A stretch of 64,000 nucleotides of DNA from Paenibacillus sanguinis 2301083 = DSM 16941. GTDB taxonomy: Bacteria; Bacillota; Bacilli; Paenibacillales; Paenibacillaceae. The translations under genes were made by a program, and so were the position numbers. The stretch lies in contig NZ_KB895379.1 in assembly GCF_000374825.1 (NCBI RefSeq), forward strand, positions 248,001 to 312,000. The letters are read 5' to 3'. The notes beneath the pieces were generated by a model. The model was given only the letters and a program-made list of their open reading frames with translations, was not told the origin of the DNA and did not search any database. Below, piece by piece: positions 45,598-55,242 of this stretch; positions within the stretch are counted from its first letter, which is position 1, and every line of letters starts with the position of its first letter.

Positions 45598-47370
45598 TCA
45601 GGGTTCTACCGAAAATAAGTAATAATAAATCGGTTGTCCACCATGATGCACTTCCACTTCCACATCCGGATATTCCTCGTTAATCCAGGCAACAAGTGCA
45701 TCTGTCATTTCCGCGTCATTCTCCTCACCCACCAGAATCGTGACGGTCTCGTCGCCAAATGTCAGCATCTTGCCAAGCAGGCCCTGACTCGTTTCCAGCA
45801 GCCCTTCCTCCGTAGCTACGATCTTGGAGTCGGCAATGCCGATATAATGTCCGGCAGTGATCTCAAGATCATCGAACGTCGTATCACGAACGGCATAGGT
45901 TACCTGTCCCGTTTTTACATGCTGCACGGCGTTCAACATATTCTCCTCGTTGCTGTCCACGCCTTCTTCTTCCTGAAAAGCAAAGGCTGCAGCGATTCCC
46001 TGCGGAATGCTCTTACTTGGAATTACAATGACGCTACGCTGTTCCTTCAGCAAATCGCGAGCTTGCTGGGCAGCCAAAATGATATTCGAATTATTCGGCA
46101 ACACAAATACATGTTCCGTAGAAATCGATTCAATCGCTTTAACAAAATCCTCCGTGCTCGGGTTCATCGTTTGTCCTCCAGACAATACAACATCTACACC
46201 CAAGCTAGTGAAAATATCCGAGATGCCTTGCCCTGAGGCGACTGCAATGAAGCCGTAAGGGGCCAATTCATCCGCTGGCACCTCCGCGGGGTCCACCGGA
46301 CGAGCCGGTTCCGCAGGAATGTCGGCAAACAGCTCCGGCATGGACGCAGCATCCATCCCTGCCGTCAGCAGATCCCGATGCTGCTCACGCATATTCAGGA
46401 TATGGATCTGCGTAATTTCTCCATAACGAAGCGCCAAGTTTAATACATCGCCCGGCGTTTTGGAATGAACATGTACTTTAATAATTTCATCATCCGAAAT
46501 AACGATAATTGAATCCCCATTTTCTGACAACGCTTTCCGAAACTGTTCTTCATCAAACGGTGCATCCTTGACCTCTCCAAGCTTCCGATTAATGAAAAAC
46601 TCCATATCATACAAAAATTCAATATCTTCTGTGTCAAGCTTGGCTTGTGCGGAGGCAGGAGCATACAGTGCGGCAGTCGCCGCTTGAGTATGAAGCTCTG
46701 TCTGCGAATGTACAGAAGCTTGTCCAGGCACATCTGACGGGTCCGCAATCGCATTCCCGGCCAGGTATTCCAGAAATCCTTCATAAATATATACCAATCC
46801 TTGACCACCCGAGTCTACGACACCTACCTGCTTAAGCACAGGCAGCAGGTCTGGCGTGCCTGCCAAGGCTTCCTTGGCCTTTGTCAGCACCTCGCCCATC
46901 AATTCCGTGACATCCGTAGTTCTGCGTGCGTAAAAAGCTGCGTGTTTGGCGGCTTCCTTCGCTACCGTCAGGATCGTCCCTTCCACCGGTTTGACGACCG
47001 CCTTGTAGGCCGTCTCGACACCGCTTTGCAGCGCAGAGGCAAATTGCACCGTATTCAATTCCTCCAACGAAGCCGCATACCGGCTAAAACCACGAAATAG
47101 CTGGGATAAGATTACGCCCGAGTTCCCCCGAGCACCCATCAGCAGTCCTTTGGACAGCGTAGAAGCCCGGCTTCCCAAGCCTCCTGATCCATGATTTTTC
47201 AATTCGGTTACACCGGCCGTCATCGTTAAATTCATATTTGTACCGGTGTCTCCATCAGGGACCGGAAATACGTTAAGCGTATTGACATGCTCGGCTTGCT
47301 CGGCCAACCGTTGCGCTCCGGCCAAGACCATCGCGGTGAAATCTGTTCCATTCAAAGAACGCTTACTCAA
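45598..47370 (-). CDS. fakA: Fatty acid kinase catalytic subunit FakA (YloV, DAK2 domain)
   Basis: 590 residues. TTG start with AAGGGG eight bases upstream. The N-terminal DAK2/DhaL nucleotide-binding domain has NVFPVPDGDTGTNMNLTM with the magnesium-binding aspartates, ARGNSGVILSQLFRGF and VVDSGGQGLVYIYEGF. The middle and C-terminal DegV-related domains follow (about 255-590: IHVHSKTPGDVLNLALRYGE, FVLPNNSNIILAAQQA). Known: phosphorylates FakB-bound fatty acids for phospholipid synthesis. In Bacillus, an Asp23-family gene precedes it; here that place holds a broken remnant. Confidence 0.96.
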   Translation of the reverse strand: MSKRSLNGTDFTAMVLAGAQRLAEQAEHVNTLNVFPVPDGDTGTNMNLTMTAGVTELKNHGSGGLGSRASTLSKGLLMGARGNSGVILSQLFRGFSRYAASLEELNTVQFASALQSGVETAYKAVVKPVEGTILTVAKEAAKHAAFYARRTTDVTELMGEVLTKAKEALAGTPDLLPVLKQVGVVDSGGQGLVYIYEGFLEYLAGNAIADPSDVPGQASVHSQTELHTQAATAALYAPASAQAKLDTEDIEFLYDMEFFINRKLGEVKDAPFDEEQFRKALSENGDSIIVISDDEIIKVHVHSKTPGDVLNLALRYGEITQIHILNMREQHRDLLTAGMDAASMPELFADIPAEPARPVDPAEVPADELAPYGFIAVASGQGISDIFTSLGVDVVLSGGQTMNPSTEDFVKAIESISTEHVFVLPNNSNIILAAQQARDLLKEQRSVIVIPSKSIPQGIAAAFAFQEEEGVDSNEENMLNAVQHVKTGQVTYAVRDTTFDDLEITAGHYIGIADSKIVATEEGLLETSQGLLGKMLTFGDETVTILVGEENDAEMTDALVAWINEEYPDVEVEVHHGGQPIYYYLFSVEP

Positions 47371-47399
47371 TGAAGATTCCCCTTCCTAGCTTGATACAC

Positions 47400-47702
47400 A
47401 TACGCGCTGAACAAGGCAACTATAATATCTGTGCCAAGTCCTGGCGGTTCATTTGATACATTACATATTGATTATAGTATAGTATAAAGTCATATCGCTA
47501 ATGGACGATCGAAGCTGACTTTCACAACTCGGGTTCTTGCTTGTTGACCCGGCATATTTGACAACACCGGCCTTGATCTGTGTCGGCTTGCCGCTCCTAC
47601 CATCCATAATATTCTTGGCGGTTGATTCGGCGATAACCTGGAATCGCTTCTTACCGATATGCTTGTTCGTCCATACTCGGTTGAAAGCCCTGCGGCCACG
47701 CC
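47400..47702 (-). pseudogene. Decayed Asp23/Gls24-family gene (yloU position)
   Basis: No single frame gives a plausible protein. From GTG 47699 (GGGAGGAG ten bases upstream) frame 1 reads GLSTEYGRTSIS, like the YloU N-terminus. The adjoining pieces then match the Asp23 pattern only in shifting frames: QVIAESTA (frame 3), EYYGW (frame 2), MVGAASR (frame 1), TQIKAGVVKYAG (frame 3), TRVVKVSFD (frame 1) and LYYTIIN (frame 3). Compare the family order VIA-x-AA ... YGLVGMASR ... QIKDG ... GVEV ... LYIIVSYG. The order and spacing fit, and the place between fakA and rpmB is where yloU normally lies. Several frameshifts and a missing C-terminal part are implied. My alignment uses the family pattern from memory. 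The 47371-47400 and 47703-47780 stretches hold nothing else clear. Confidence 0.5.
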
Positions 47703-47793
47703 TGTACTACTCCTCCCTAGAAATATTATGGACTGAACTATATTGTACTATAAGAACAAGGAGAAATAAATAAAAGAGTCCGCGACATATCAG

Positions 47794-47823
47794 TTGACGA
47801 GACTTTTTTTACTGTGATATTAT
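47794..47823 (+). promoter_or_regulatory. Promoter of rpmB
   Basis: TTGACG (47794-47799) and TATTAT (47818-47823), 18 bases apart, about 80 bases before the start codon. Confidence 0.6.
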
Positions 47824-47904
47824 ATTTAAGTATTGTCAATAACCGTGGATAAGTAATAAACTGTTATTTTCGAGACAGGTGTATTTGAACAGGAGGTGTA
47901 ACGA

Positions 47905-48093
47905 ATGGCTCGTAAATGTTATGTAACTGGCAAAAAGCCAAGCAGCGGTAACCATGTATCTCATGCGAACAACCGCAATCGGCGCTCTTGGGGCGTAAAC
48001 GTGCAAAAGGTTCGTATCTCGGTAGACGGTAAACCAAAACGCGTATACGTCAGCACTCGTGCTTTGAAATCCGGCAAAGTGACCCGCGTATAA
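47905..48093 (+). CDS. rpmB: 50S ribosomal protein L28
   Basis: 62 residues, the normal Firmicute length. It begins [20 protein letters not shown] and contains [16 protein letters not shown] and [10 protein letters not shown]. Only one N-terminal cysteine is present, so this is the zinc-free (C-minus) form. AGGAGGTG stands before the ATG. Plus strand, divergent from the fakA block, as in Bacillus. Confidence 0.98.
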   Translation: MARKCYVTGKKPSSGNHVSHANNRNRRSWGVNVQKVRISVDGKPKRVYVSTRALKSGKVTRV

Positions 48094-48116
48094 TGACCGG
48101 GACGAGACATATAGAC

Positions 48117-48151
48117 AAAAAGCACCTTTTCCAATAGAGGTGCTTTTTTAT
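48117..48151 (+). terminator. Terminator after rpmB
   Basis: AAAGCACCT pairs with AGGTGCTTT and is followed by T residues. Confidence 0.92.
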
Positions 48152-48241
48152 TGCGTTCTTTTGTTAAAGTGAACTGCTATGGCGGGAAAACACCGGGCGT
48201 GCCTATTCGCTGCTATGGCGATGGCCAGACGCCTCTCCCCG

Positions 48242-48322
48242 CTAGTTTTTGTGAAACGTGTTTAATATGGCCTTAACGAACCCTCCCAAAAACTTAGGCA
48301 GCTTGAATGTGTAAAATTTCAT
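48242..48322 (-). CDS. spoVM: Stage V sporulation protein M
   Basis: A 26-residue peptide beginning MKFYTFKLPKFLGGFVKAIL, with GGAGGGTGA four bases before the ATG. It matches Bacillus SpoVM in length, in the Pro9 kink and in the amphipathic helix pattern. Known: it recognises the convex forespore membrane, anchors SpoIVA for coat assembly, and inhibits FtsH. Too short for usual gene callers. Lies between rpmB and rpe as in Bacillus. Confidence 0.95.
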   Translation of the reverse strand: MKFYTFKLPKFLGGFVKAILNTFHKN

Positions 48323-48399
48323 TCGTTCACCCTCCCCATCGTACTCATGCCTTCACCCTATTTTATGTCCGCTGTCATTTGTCCGTGTATTCCCGCCAC

Positions 48400-48437
48400 A
48401 AAAAAAAGGCTACATGAGAACCCTGCTCATGTAACCC
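48400..48437 (-). terminator. Terminator after rpe
   Basis: Minus-strand GGGTTACATGAG / CTCATGTAGCC followed by seven T residues. It separates rpe from spoVM. Confidence 0.9.
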
Positions 48438-48460
48438 ATTCTATGCGCATCATCGCTCAC

Positions 48461-49132
48461 CTATGCCAAACCGGCTACGCTATCCCGGATTTCCTTGATC
48501 GCCGCCTTGCGATCAGGCCGGCCAAATACAGCGTTGCCCGCGACCAATACGTCTGCGCCGGCTTCTACTACTAGTGGAGCAGTCTCGGCCGTAATGCCTC
48601 CATCCACTTCAATACGCAGTTCAGACAGGCCTAATTCGTCCTTCCAGGTTTTTAGCTCCCATATTTTACGCAGCGTTCCCGGGATAAAGGCTTGTCCGCC
48701 AAAGCCCGGGTTCACGGTCATCACTAACACCAAATCAAGCTCCTCCAGCACTTCCCTGACAGCAGAAGCTGGCGTAGCCGGATTGAGGGCTACCCCCGCC
48801 TTGATGCCGTGTTCGCGGATCAGATGCAGTACCCGGTGCAAATGCACACATGCCTCCGCGTGTACCGTGATCAGATGCGCCCCCGCTTGGGCAAATGCAG
48901 GAATATATAGCTCCGGCTTCTCGATCATCAGGTGAACGTCCAATGGCAACGAGGTATGTGGCTTCAGCGCAGCCATGACAAGGGGTCCAAAGGTCAAATT
49001 CGGCACAAAATGGCCGTCCATGACATCGACATGTAACCAGTCAGCCCCGCCGCTTTGCACATCAATGACCTCTTCGCCCAATTTGGCAAAATCAGCGGAT
49101 AAAATGGATGGTGCTATATAAATCTCGTTCAT
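48461..49132 (-). CDS. rpe: Ribulose-phosphate 3-epimerase
   Basis: 223 residues, TIM barrel. It begins [17 protein letters not shown] and contains [19 protein letters not shown] (metal-binding Asp and His), [23 protein letters not shown] and [14 protein letters not shown], all diagnostic of Rpe. Interconverts ribulose 5-phosphate and xylulose 5-phosphate in the pentose phosphate pathway. Begins four bases after the rsgA stop codon, with GGAGGT upstream. Confidence 0.98.
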   Translation of the reverse strand: MNEIYIAPSILSADFAKLGEEVIDVQSGGADWLHVDVMDGHFVPNLTFGPLVMAALKPHTSLPLDVHLMIEKPELYIPAFAQAGAHLITVHAEACVHLHRVLHLIREHGIKAGVALNPATPASAVREVLEELDLVLVMTVNPGFGGQAFIPGTLRKIWELKTWKDELGLSELRIEVDGGITAETAPLVVEAGADVLVAGNAVFGRPDRKAAIKEIRDSVAGLA

Positions 49133-49136
49133 GAAG

Positions 49137-50051
49137 TTAATACCTCCGCTTCTTCTCCTTCATTTCATCCTGAAATTGTACATAATGCTCGTAGCGGCTG
49201 GCCGCAATCTGTCCAAGCTCCGCCGCCGCCCTTACCTTGCATCCTGGCTCATGCAGATGGCTGCATCCCCGGAACTTGCAATTCTCGGCATACTTGACGA
49301 ACTCGCGAAAGCACTGGGACAGCTCTTCTACACCCAGCTCAAGATAGTCCAGTTGACTAAAGCCAGGGGTATCCGCCACATATCCGCCATTTTCCAATTC
49401 AATCAATTCCACGTGCCTCGTTGTATGGCGTCCCCGCCCCAGCTTGAGGCTGATTTCGCTCGTTTCCAGTGAAAGGCCAAGCATGCGATTCAGCAAGGAG
49501 GACTTGCCCACCCCGGATTGTCCGGCAAACACACTAATCTCACCGGCTAAATGCCGCATGACTTCCTCTGTGCCCGTTCCGGTTAATGAGCTTGTTACAA
49601 TGACTGTGTAGCCGATATCTTCATACAATTGCTTGATTTGCGCCAGGCTCTCCGTATTTTCCTCATCCTGATCTTCCAGAAGCAAATCTTCTTTGGTCAG
49701 ACAAATTAACGGCTTCAATCCGGCATGCTCAATATGAACAAGGAACTTGTCCAGCAACTGCAAATTCATATCCGGCTCCCGAACCGAAAACAACAGGACG
49801 GCTTGCCGCGCATTAGCTATAGGTGGACGGATCAATTCTGTCTCCCGAGGTAAAATTTCATCGACGGTGCCTTCCCCGTTCTCAGTCGGCGTGTACAGCA
49901 CCTCATCACCTACCAGCGGCGTTATTCCCCTCTTCTTGAAGATGCCGCGGCCGCGGCACTGGACGTAACCGCCCTGTGCCTCAGCCTGCGATGCCGCGGG
50001 CTTTACATAGTAGTATCCGCTTAGTGCCTTTACAATCATGCCTTGGGGCAT
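49137..50051 (-). CDS. rsgA: Ribosome small subunit-dependent GTPase A
   Basis: 304 residues. N-terminal OB fold ([13 protein letters not shown]), circularly permuted GTPase with LTKEDLL (G4), [11 protein letters not shown] (G5), [14 protein letters not shown] (G1) and DTPGFSQL (G3), and a C-terminal zinc knuckle: [16 protein letters not shown]. Known: 30S subunit maturation checkpoint. Lies directly after prkC, as in Bacillus. Confidence 0.97.
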   Translation of the reverse strand: MPQGMIVKALSGYYYVKPAASQAEAQGGYVQCRGRGIFKKRGITPLVGDEVLYTPTENGEGTVDEILPRETELIRPPIANARQAVLLFSVREPDMNLQLLDKFLVHIEHAGLKPLICLTKEDLLLEDQDEENTESLAQIKQLYEDIGYTVIVTSSLTGTGTEEVMRHLAGEISVFAGQSGVGKSSLLNRMLGLSLETSEISLKLGRGRHTTRHVELIELENGGYVADTPGFSQLDYLELGVEELSQCFREFVKYAENCKFRGCSHLHEPGCKVRAAAELGQIAASRYEHYVQFQDEMKEKKRRY

Positions 50052-50075
50052 ATATGCCGGCCTCGCTTTCTTCAG

Positions 50076-52148
50076 CTATTGCTCAGAATCATTCTCCGAG
50101 TACATGTCCTGCCCTTCCTGATCAGTGCTCTCAGGTTCTGCGATTACCGGGAACTCCGGAACCGGAACCGTCCCCTGCTTCGCGTCAATATATGTGATTG
50201 GATAGGTATCCAGCAGGGCGCCGTCACGATGAACGGAGACATAACCATTTTTATTCGGGGCCAGGACCAGGTCAACGGCAAGGTACTGCGCCTTGCCAAC
50301 CTTCTGACTTCCCCATTCCCGATTCTCCCCGCGAGCGTCACCGTATACGATCCGAATTTGGCTGAGCTTGCCCTCCTCGGCCGGAACCACCGGCACCTGG
50401 AACGTATACTGGATCGCTTCCGGCGGATATCCTGTACTGACAAACAAGGTGATTTCCGAGCCCGGAGCTACCTCTTCATTAGCTTGATATGGCCATTGCT
50501 TGGTTACCAGACCCGATTCGACCTCATAGCTGGCCTCCTCTTTAATTCCGTCTTTGGCCAGCTTGAGACCTGCCTCTTCCAGGGCTTTCACCGCTTCGGT
50601 CTGTGTTTTATTCACCAGATCCGGCATCGTCACCTCAGCCGGCCCCTTGCTAACCTTCAACACCACATTGATTGATGCAGCGTCAAACTCGGTATCCACA
50701 TCCGGCTTTTGTTCAAACACCTTGCCAGTTTCAACATCATCATTATTCTCTTCCGTCTTGGTAACCTGGGAGTTATCCACCCCAAGGTTATCTAACATTT
50801 TCAAAGCTTCATCATAAGTGTAATTGCTTAAATCGGGCATCCGGGACAACGGCTTGGCAACACTGACCTTCAAATCGACGGTCGAGCCTTTCTTGACCAT
50901 CGTACCTTCGGGCTTGCTTTGCTCATAAACGATACCTTCATTAACGCCCTCTTTATATTCACGGGCAATAGTGCCCACCTCGATGCCCGCTTCGGTCAGC
51001 ATATCGATCGCTTGCTGCTCCTCCAGATTCAACACACTAGGCACCTTGACCTCAGGTACAGTGACCAGACTGTTCACGTACCATGCCACCCCTGCCATTG
51101 CCAGCAAGACGATCAGCGTCAGACTGATCCATAGTGCGGCAGACTTGCCTCCGCCTTTCCTCTTGGGCTCTTTCCACTGCGGCTCCGATGAGGCTCCGGC
51201 ATCACGAGTTAGCTTGGAACCACCAGATGCGGATGACGATGAGGAATTTGACGGACGAATGGCCGGAATGATTCGGGTACTATCTTCATCCTCATCTTCG
51301 ATGAAATCCAGCTTGGATTCTGACCTTCGCTCCGGCAACAGACAGGTCTCCAAATCGTGCAGCATCTCCTTGGCCGACTGATAACGCTCGGCAGGATTTT
51401 TGCGCATCGACTTGAGTATAATATTCTCTACGCTTTGCGGAATCATCGGGTTAACCATTCGCGGCTCATCAAAATGCTCCTGCAAATGCTTCAACGCCAC
51501 ACTGATCGGACTTTCTCCCAGAAATGGCAACCTTCCCGTCAGCATTTGATATAATACGATGCCCAAGGAGTACAAATCCGATTTCTCACCTGTTACGACT
51601 CCTTTGGCATGCTCCGGTGAGAAATAATGCACCGAGCCCACGACCGAGCCCGTTTGAGTAATCGTCGTAGAGGTTACAGCCCGGGCAATCCCGAAATCGG
51701 TCACCTTCACGCGTCCATTGCGCCCTATTAAAATATTATGTGGTTTAATATCGCGGTGAATAATTTGGTTCTGATGGGCGTGATCCAGCGCATCGGCAAT
51801 TTGCGAGGCAACACGGACAGCTTCGTCTACCTGCAACGGCGCCCGTTCTTTAATGATCTCGTTCAGGTTCTGCCCTTCAATGTACTCCATGACGATATAA
51901 TGGACATCCTCTTCTTGTCCTACATCGTACACGCTGACGATATTTGGATGTGACAACGATGCCGCAGACTGCGCTTCGCGGCGGAAGCGGCGGATGAATT
52001 CCTCATCATTCACAAATTGCTGCCGCAGCACCTTAATGGCTACGTTGCGGTTCAACAGAATATCCTGCGCTTTATAGACAAGCGCCATGCCTCCTCCGCC
52101 GACCCGTTCGATAATTTGATACCGGCCGCCCAATTCGTGTCCGATCAT
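50076..52148 (-). CDS. prkC: Serine/threonine protein kinase PrkC with PASTA repeats
   Basis: About 690 residues. The ATG at 52148 overlaps the stp stop codon (ATGA), with AAAGGAG eight bases upstream. Hanks-type kinase domain about 8-270: GGRYQIIERVGGGGMALVYK, catalytic IIHRDIKPHNIL, VTDFGIARAV, HYFSPEHAKG. A cytoplasmic juxtamembrane linker rich in Ser, Asp and Glu leads to one membrane helix (about 339-361), then three PASTA repeats (about 367-575) and a C-terminal beta domain. Known: senses muropeptides or lipid II outside the cell and controls wall synthesis and germination. Paired with its phosphatase. Confidence 0.97.
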   Translation of the reverse strand: MIGHELGGRYQIIERVGGGGMALVYKAQDILLNRNVAIKVLRQQFVNDEEFIRRFRREAQSAASLSHPNIVSVYDVGQEEDVHYIVMEYIEGQNLNEIIKERAPLQVDEAVRVASQIADALDHAHQNQIIHRDIKPHNILIGRNGRVKVTDFGIARAVTSTTITQTGSVVGSVHYFSPEHAKGVVTGEKSDLYSLGIVLYQMLTGRLPFLGESPISVALKHLQEHFDEPRMVNPMIPQSVENIILKSMRKNPAERYQSAKEMLHDLETCLLPERRSESKLDFIEDEDEDSTRIIPAIRPSNSSSSSASGGSKLTRDAGASSEPQWKEPKRKGGGKSAALWISLTLIVLLAMAGVAWYVNSLVTVPEVKVPSVLNLEEQQAIDMLTEAGIEVGTIAREYKEGVNEGIVYEQSKPEGTMVKKGSTVDLKVSVAKPLSRMPDLSNYTYDEALKMLDNLGVDNSQVTKTEENNDDVETGKVFEQKPDVDTEFDAASINVVLKVSKGPAEVTMPDLVNKTQTEAVKALEEAGLKLAKDGIKEEASYEVESGLVTKQWPYQANEEVAPGSEITLFVSTGYPPEAIQYTFQVPVVPAEEGKLSQIRIVYGDARGENREWGSQKVGKAQYLAVDLVLAPNKNGYVSVHRDGALLDTYPITYIDAKQGTVPVPEFPVIAEPESTDQEGQDMYSENDSEQ

Positions 52149-52918
52149 GAATTCCACTCCTTTACGCCTGACGCGGCATCCCCATGTTGCTCCAGCAAGG
52201 CGACACTGATATTGTCATCGCCCCCGGCATGCAGCGCCAATTGGAGCAAATGGTCAGCCCGCTCGTCCAGACTCATGTTGTCCGACCCCAGCGTCAGAGT
52301 CATCTGCTCCGGTGTCACGCAATTACTCAGCCCATCGCTGCATAGCAGCAAAATATCCCCCGTTTTCATGATTAGCGGGGTCATGTCAACCTCGACCTTC
52401 TCATCCGTGCCAAGCGCCCGGGTGACTACGTTGCGATGAGGATGCACATCGGCCTCTTCCTTGCTGATTTGCTTATTCTTCAACAGCTCATTCACCAGAG
52501 AGTGGTCATCCGTCAATTGGGACAGCTCGCCTTGGCGGTACTGATAAGCCCGGCTATCGCCGATATGAGCGATCATGCCTTCATGATCAGCCAGAATAGC
52601 CGCCACGACCGTCGTCCCCATATTATGATATTCCGCGTGCTCCATCGCTTTGCGAAATACCACCTCATTGGCGTGGAGAACCGCCTTCTTAAGCTGTTCT
52701 CCGCAGGCATCCGCCGGCAAGCCGGCTGGCAAAGCGCCAAGATCCTGCTTGATTGTATCTACCGCAAGGCGGCTGGCGATGTCTCCTGCCTGATGTCCGC
52801 CCATCCCGTCAGCTACGACGGCCAACGTATAACCTGGCTCCAATTGCTGCACAAAGGTGCAGTCCTCGTTAACAGAGCGTACTCTTCCTACATCACTAAC
52901 CGTAACCGTTCTAATCAA
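52145..52918 (-). CDS. stp: PP2C-type serine/threonine phosphatase Stp/PrpC
   Basis: 257 residues. PPM metal-site motifs: VRSVNEDC, VVADGMGGHQAGD, AHIGDSRAYQY, DILLLCSDGLSN and GGDDNISVAL. TTG start, with GAGGTGA seven bases upstream; no better in-frame ATG is present. Dephosphorylates PrkC targets. It begins seven bases after rlmN and its stop overlaps the prkC start. Confidence 0.95.
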   Translation of the reverse strand: MIRTVTVSDVGRVRSVNEDCTFVQQLEPGYTLAVVADGMGGHQAGDIASRLAVDTIKQDLGALPAGLPADACGEQLKKAVLHANEVVFRKAMEHAEYHNMGTTVVAAILADHEGMIAHIGDSRAYQYRQGELSQLTDDHSLVNELLKNKQISKEEADVHPHRNVVTRALGTDEKVEVDMTPLIMKTGDILLLCSDGLSNCVTPEQMTLTLGSDNMSLDERADHLLQLALHAGGDDNISVALLEQHGDAASGVKEWNS

Positions 52919-52924
52919 ATTCGC

Positions 52925-53971
52925 TCACCTCGCACCAGACTCCATGTGCTTGGCCCGCAATTGTCCGCAGGCTGCCGCAATATCATGACCTTGCTCACGG
53001 CGAATCGTCACATTAACCCCTTGATCCGCCAAAATGCGCTGAAATTGAAAAATATCATTGCGGGAAGTCCTGACGTACTTCCGCTCAGGAACATAGTTTA
53101 CCGGAATCAGGTTCACATGGCAAAGCATATCCTTAATTACACTCGCCAGTTCCTCTGCATGCTCCGGCTGGTCATTGACCCCGCCGATCAAGGCGTATTC
53201 GAAGGTAATTCTGCGCCCGGTCTTCGCAATGTAGTAACGCAGCGACTCCATCACATCATCGAACGGAAACCTCCGGTTCACCGGCATTAGCTTGGAACGC
53301 AGCGCATCATTCGGCGCATGAATGGAGATCGCTAGATTAATCTGTGTCTCTTCATCCGCAAAACGATAAATATTCGGAACGATGCCGCTGGTAGATACCG
53401 TAATATGCCGTTGTCCAATACTCAGGCCCTTCTCGTGAATCATGATTCGCAAGAACTTCATCGTTTCATCGTAATTCTCGAACGGTTCTCCCGTTCCCAT
53501 AATAACAATGCTGCTAACCCGTTCGCCTCTCGGGTCTAAAATTTTCTGCGCCTGGACGACTTGAGCCACTATTTCCCCAGCCGTCAGGTTGCGCTTCAGG
53601 CCACCTAACGTCGAAGCACAGAAGGTACAGCCTACTCTACAGCCTACCTGCGTCGTCACACAAATGCTATTCCCGTAATTATGCTTCATGATGACTGTCT
53701 CAATCGCATGATCATCGTGGAGTCCAAACAGGAATTTTACCGTGCCGTCCTTGGATTCCAGCTTGGTGATCTCCTTGAGCATCACGAAGGAAAAATGCTC
53801 CTCCAGCTTTTGCCGAAGAGGCTTGGACAGGTTGGTCATCTCTTCAAAGGAAGACACTCTTTTGACGTAAAGCCAGTCAAAAATCTGGCCGCCGCGAAAG
53901 GCAGGCTCTCCCTGAAGGACAGCCCACTCCTTCAACTCTTCCAACGTATAATCATATATAAAAGGTTTCAT
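52925..53971 (-). CDS. rlmN: 23S rRNA (adenine2503-C2)-methyltransferase RlmN
   Basis: About 348 residues from ATG 53971, six bases after AGGTG. Radical SAM cluster CRVGCTFC near residue 112, [10 protein letters not shown] for SAM, and the second catalytic cysteine near the C-terminus in AAACGQLRA; the first is in the methyl-accepting position ... SMVNY region replaced here by [10 protein letters not shown]. Methylates A2503 of 23S rRNA and A37 of some tRNAs. First gene of the rlmN-stp-prkC-rsgA-rpe string. Confidence 0.96.
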   Translation of the reverse strand: MKPFIYDYTLEELKEWAVLQGEPAFRGGQIFDWLYVKRVSSFEEMTNLSKPLRQKLEEHFSFVMLKEITKLESKDGTVKFLFGLHDDHAIETVIMKHNYGNSICVTTQVGCRVGCTFCASTLGGLKRNLTAGEIVAQVVQAQKILDPRGERVSSIVIMGTGEPFENYDETMKFLRIMIHEKGLSIGQRHITVSTSGIVPNIYRFADEETQINLAISIHAPNDALRSKLMPVNRRFPFDDVMESLRYYIAKTGRRITFEYALIGGVNDQPEHAEELASVIKDMLCHVNLIPVNYVPERKYVRTSRNDIFQFQRILADQGVNVTIRREQGHDIAAACGQLRAKHMESGAR

Positions 53972-54100
53972 TTCGCGCACCTGTCCTATCTTATTTTCAT
54001 TTTTGCCAACTCATTCTTCCCATTTTAACATAAATAGCTATACTACTAAAGCATAGCTGGGTCAAGGGGATTCTCACACCCGTTAATTCTCGCTTGCAGA

Positions 54101-55060
54101 TCAGGGAGTCGATCCGTTCGCAGCTCGCAGCGACTCCCTCAGTTGCTGAACATCCACCATGGGCGGCTTCCCAAACAGGCGAGCATACTCGCGGCTAAAT
54201 TGCGACGGACTTTCATAGCCCACCCGGAAGGCGGCATCCGCTACCTGGGTTCCCTCCGCCAGCATGATACGTCTGGCTTCATGCAAGCGAACCGATTTCT
54301 GGTATTGCAGCGGGCTAAGGGTGGTAACCTGCTTAAAATGCTTATGAAAGGCAGATACACTCATATTTACCGATTTAGCTAACTGCTGCACAGTCAGCAT
54401 GTGGTCGTACTCCCGGTTAATGATGTCGATGGCTTGAGCAATATTGTAAGCCTGACTGCCGCTGACACCAAGCTGTTCAAGGGAACCTGACGGCTGATCC
54501 TGAACAATTCGATACAGTATCTCACGTATAATCAACGGTCCCAATACAGGAATATCCCCAGGTGTGTCCAGCAGACCTACAAGCCTCACGGCAGCATCCA
54601 GCAGCGCTGAAGAGATTTGCTGTACCGAAAGGCCTGGATGGCTTTCCGTCCGGGATGCTTCCTCATGAGCTGTACGGAGCGAAGCTGCTTGTCCGGCAAT
54701 CTCCACGATCACTTCGGGCTCGAAGCACAGCTTCAATCCCAAATAGGGAACTGAGGGTGACGCTTCAACGATGCTGCTGGCCACAGGCAACTGTACAGAG
54801 GTGAGGAAGTAGGCCGAGGAATCATACCGATAGGGCTGACCCGCGAGTGTCGACAACTTGGCTCCTTGTGCCACAATACAAACCGATGGCTTATAGACCG
54901 ATTCAAAGGGGGTCGATGGCTGGATTGCACGCATTAGTGACAAGGAAGGAATCGCCGTCTGATACGTGCCCGCAGCAGGGGCATGACGGTACAACAACCG
55001 GGTTAACTGCTGTAGCGTTTCCGTTCTGACTTGTGCTTCTTCCGTTATCTGGTTCATCAT
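54101..55060 (-). CDS. AraC-family regulator with AraC_N cupin-like domain
   Basis: About 319 residues from the ATG at 55060 (AAAGGAG five bases upstream). The N-terminal half matches the AraC_N/type I helper domain (FESVYKPSVCIVAQGAK, YFLTSVQLPVAS). The C-terminal 100 residues are two helix-turn-helices (TVQQLAKSVNMSVSAFHKHF, VADAAFRVGYESPSQFSREY). Divergent from the SDR gene 180 bases away, which is its likely target. The inducer is unknown. Confidence 0.92.
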   Translation of the reverse strand: MMNQITEEAQVRTETLQQLTRLLYRHAPAAGTYQTAIPSLSLMRAIQPSTPFESVYKPSVCIVAQGAKLSTLAGQPYRYDSSAYFLTSVQLPVASSIVEASPSVPYLGLKLCFEPEVIVEIAGQAASLRTAHEEASRTESHPGLSVQQISSALLDAAVRLVGLLDTPGDIPVLGPLIIREILYRIVQDQPSGSLEQLGVSGSQAYNIAQAIDIINREYDHMLTVQQLAKSVNMSVSAFHKHFKQVTTLSPLQYQKSVRLHEARRIMLAEGTQVADAAFRVGYESPSQFSREYARLFGKPPMVDVQQLRESLRAANGSTP

Positions 55061-55169
55061 ATCGGCTCCTTTGCTACCGAAATCATTTGTTGTTTTATTA
55101 TAGAAGTGTGAAAGAGGATTAGGCAAGAACAGAAGATGAATGAGCTAACAGACACCACGCCTTTCTGGA

Positions 55170-55175
55170 TATAAT
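55170..55175 (+). promoter_or_regulatory. Probable -10 of the SDR gene
   Basis: TATAAT with only a poor -35 (AACAGA region) 17 bases upstream, as expected for a promoter that needs an activator such as the divergent AraC-type protein. Confidence 0.4.
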
Positions 55176-55242
55176 GATTTCACAAGGTCCGGGAAGACAT
55201 CCTTAAGCTTGGCCTACATTATCGAATCGGAGGAGAAGGATT

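Noticed and set aside
47537-47773. Plus-strand 78-codon open frame between fakA and rpmB
   Set aside because: Its hydrophobic pattern is that expected from the reverse of a charged coding strand; the opposite strand carries the Asp23-like blocks and the ribosome site.
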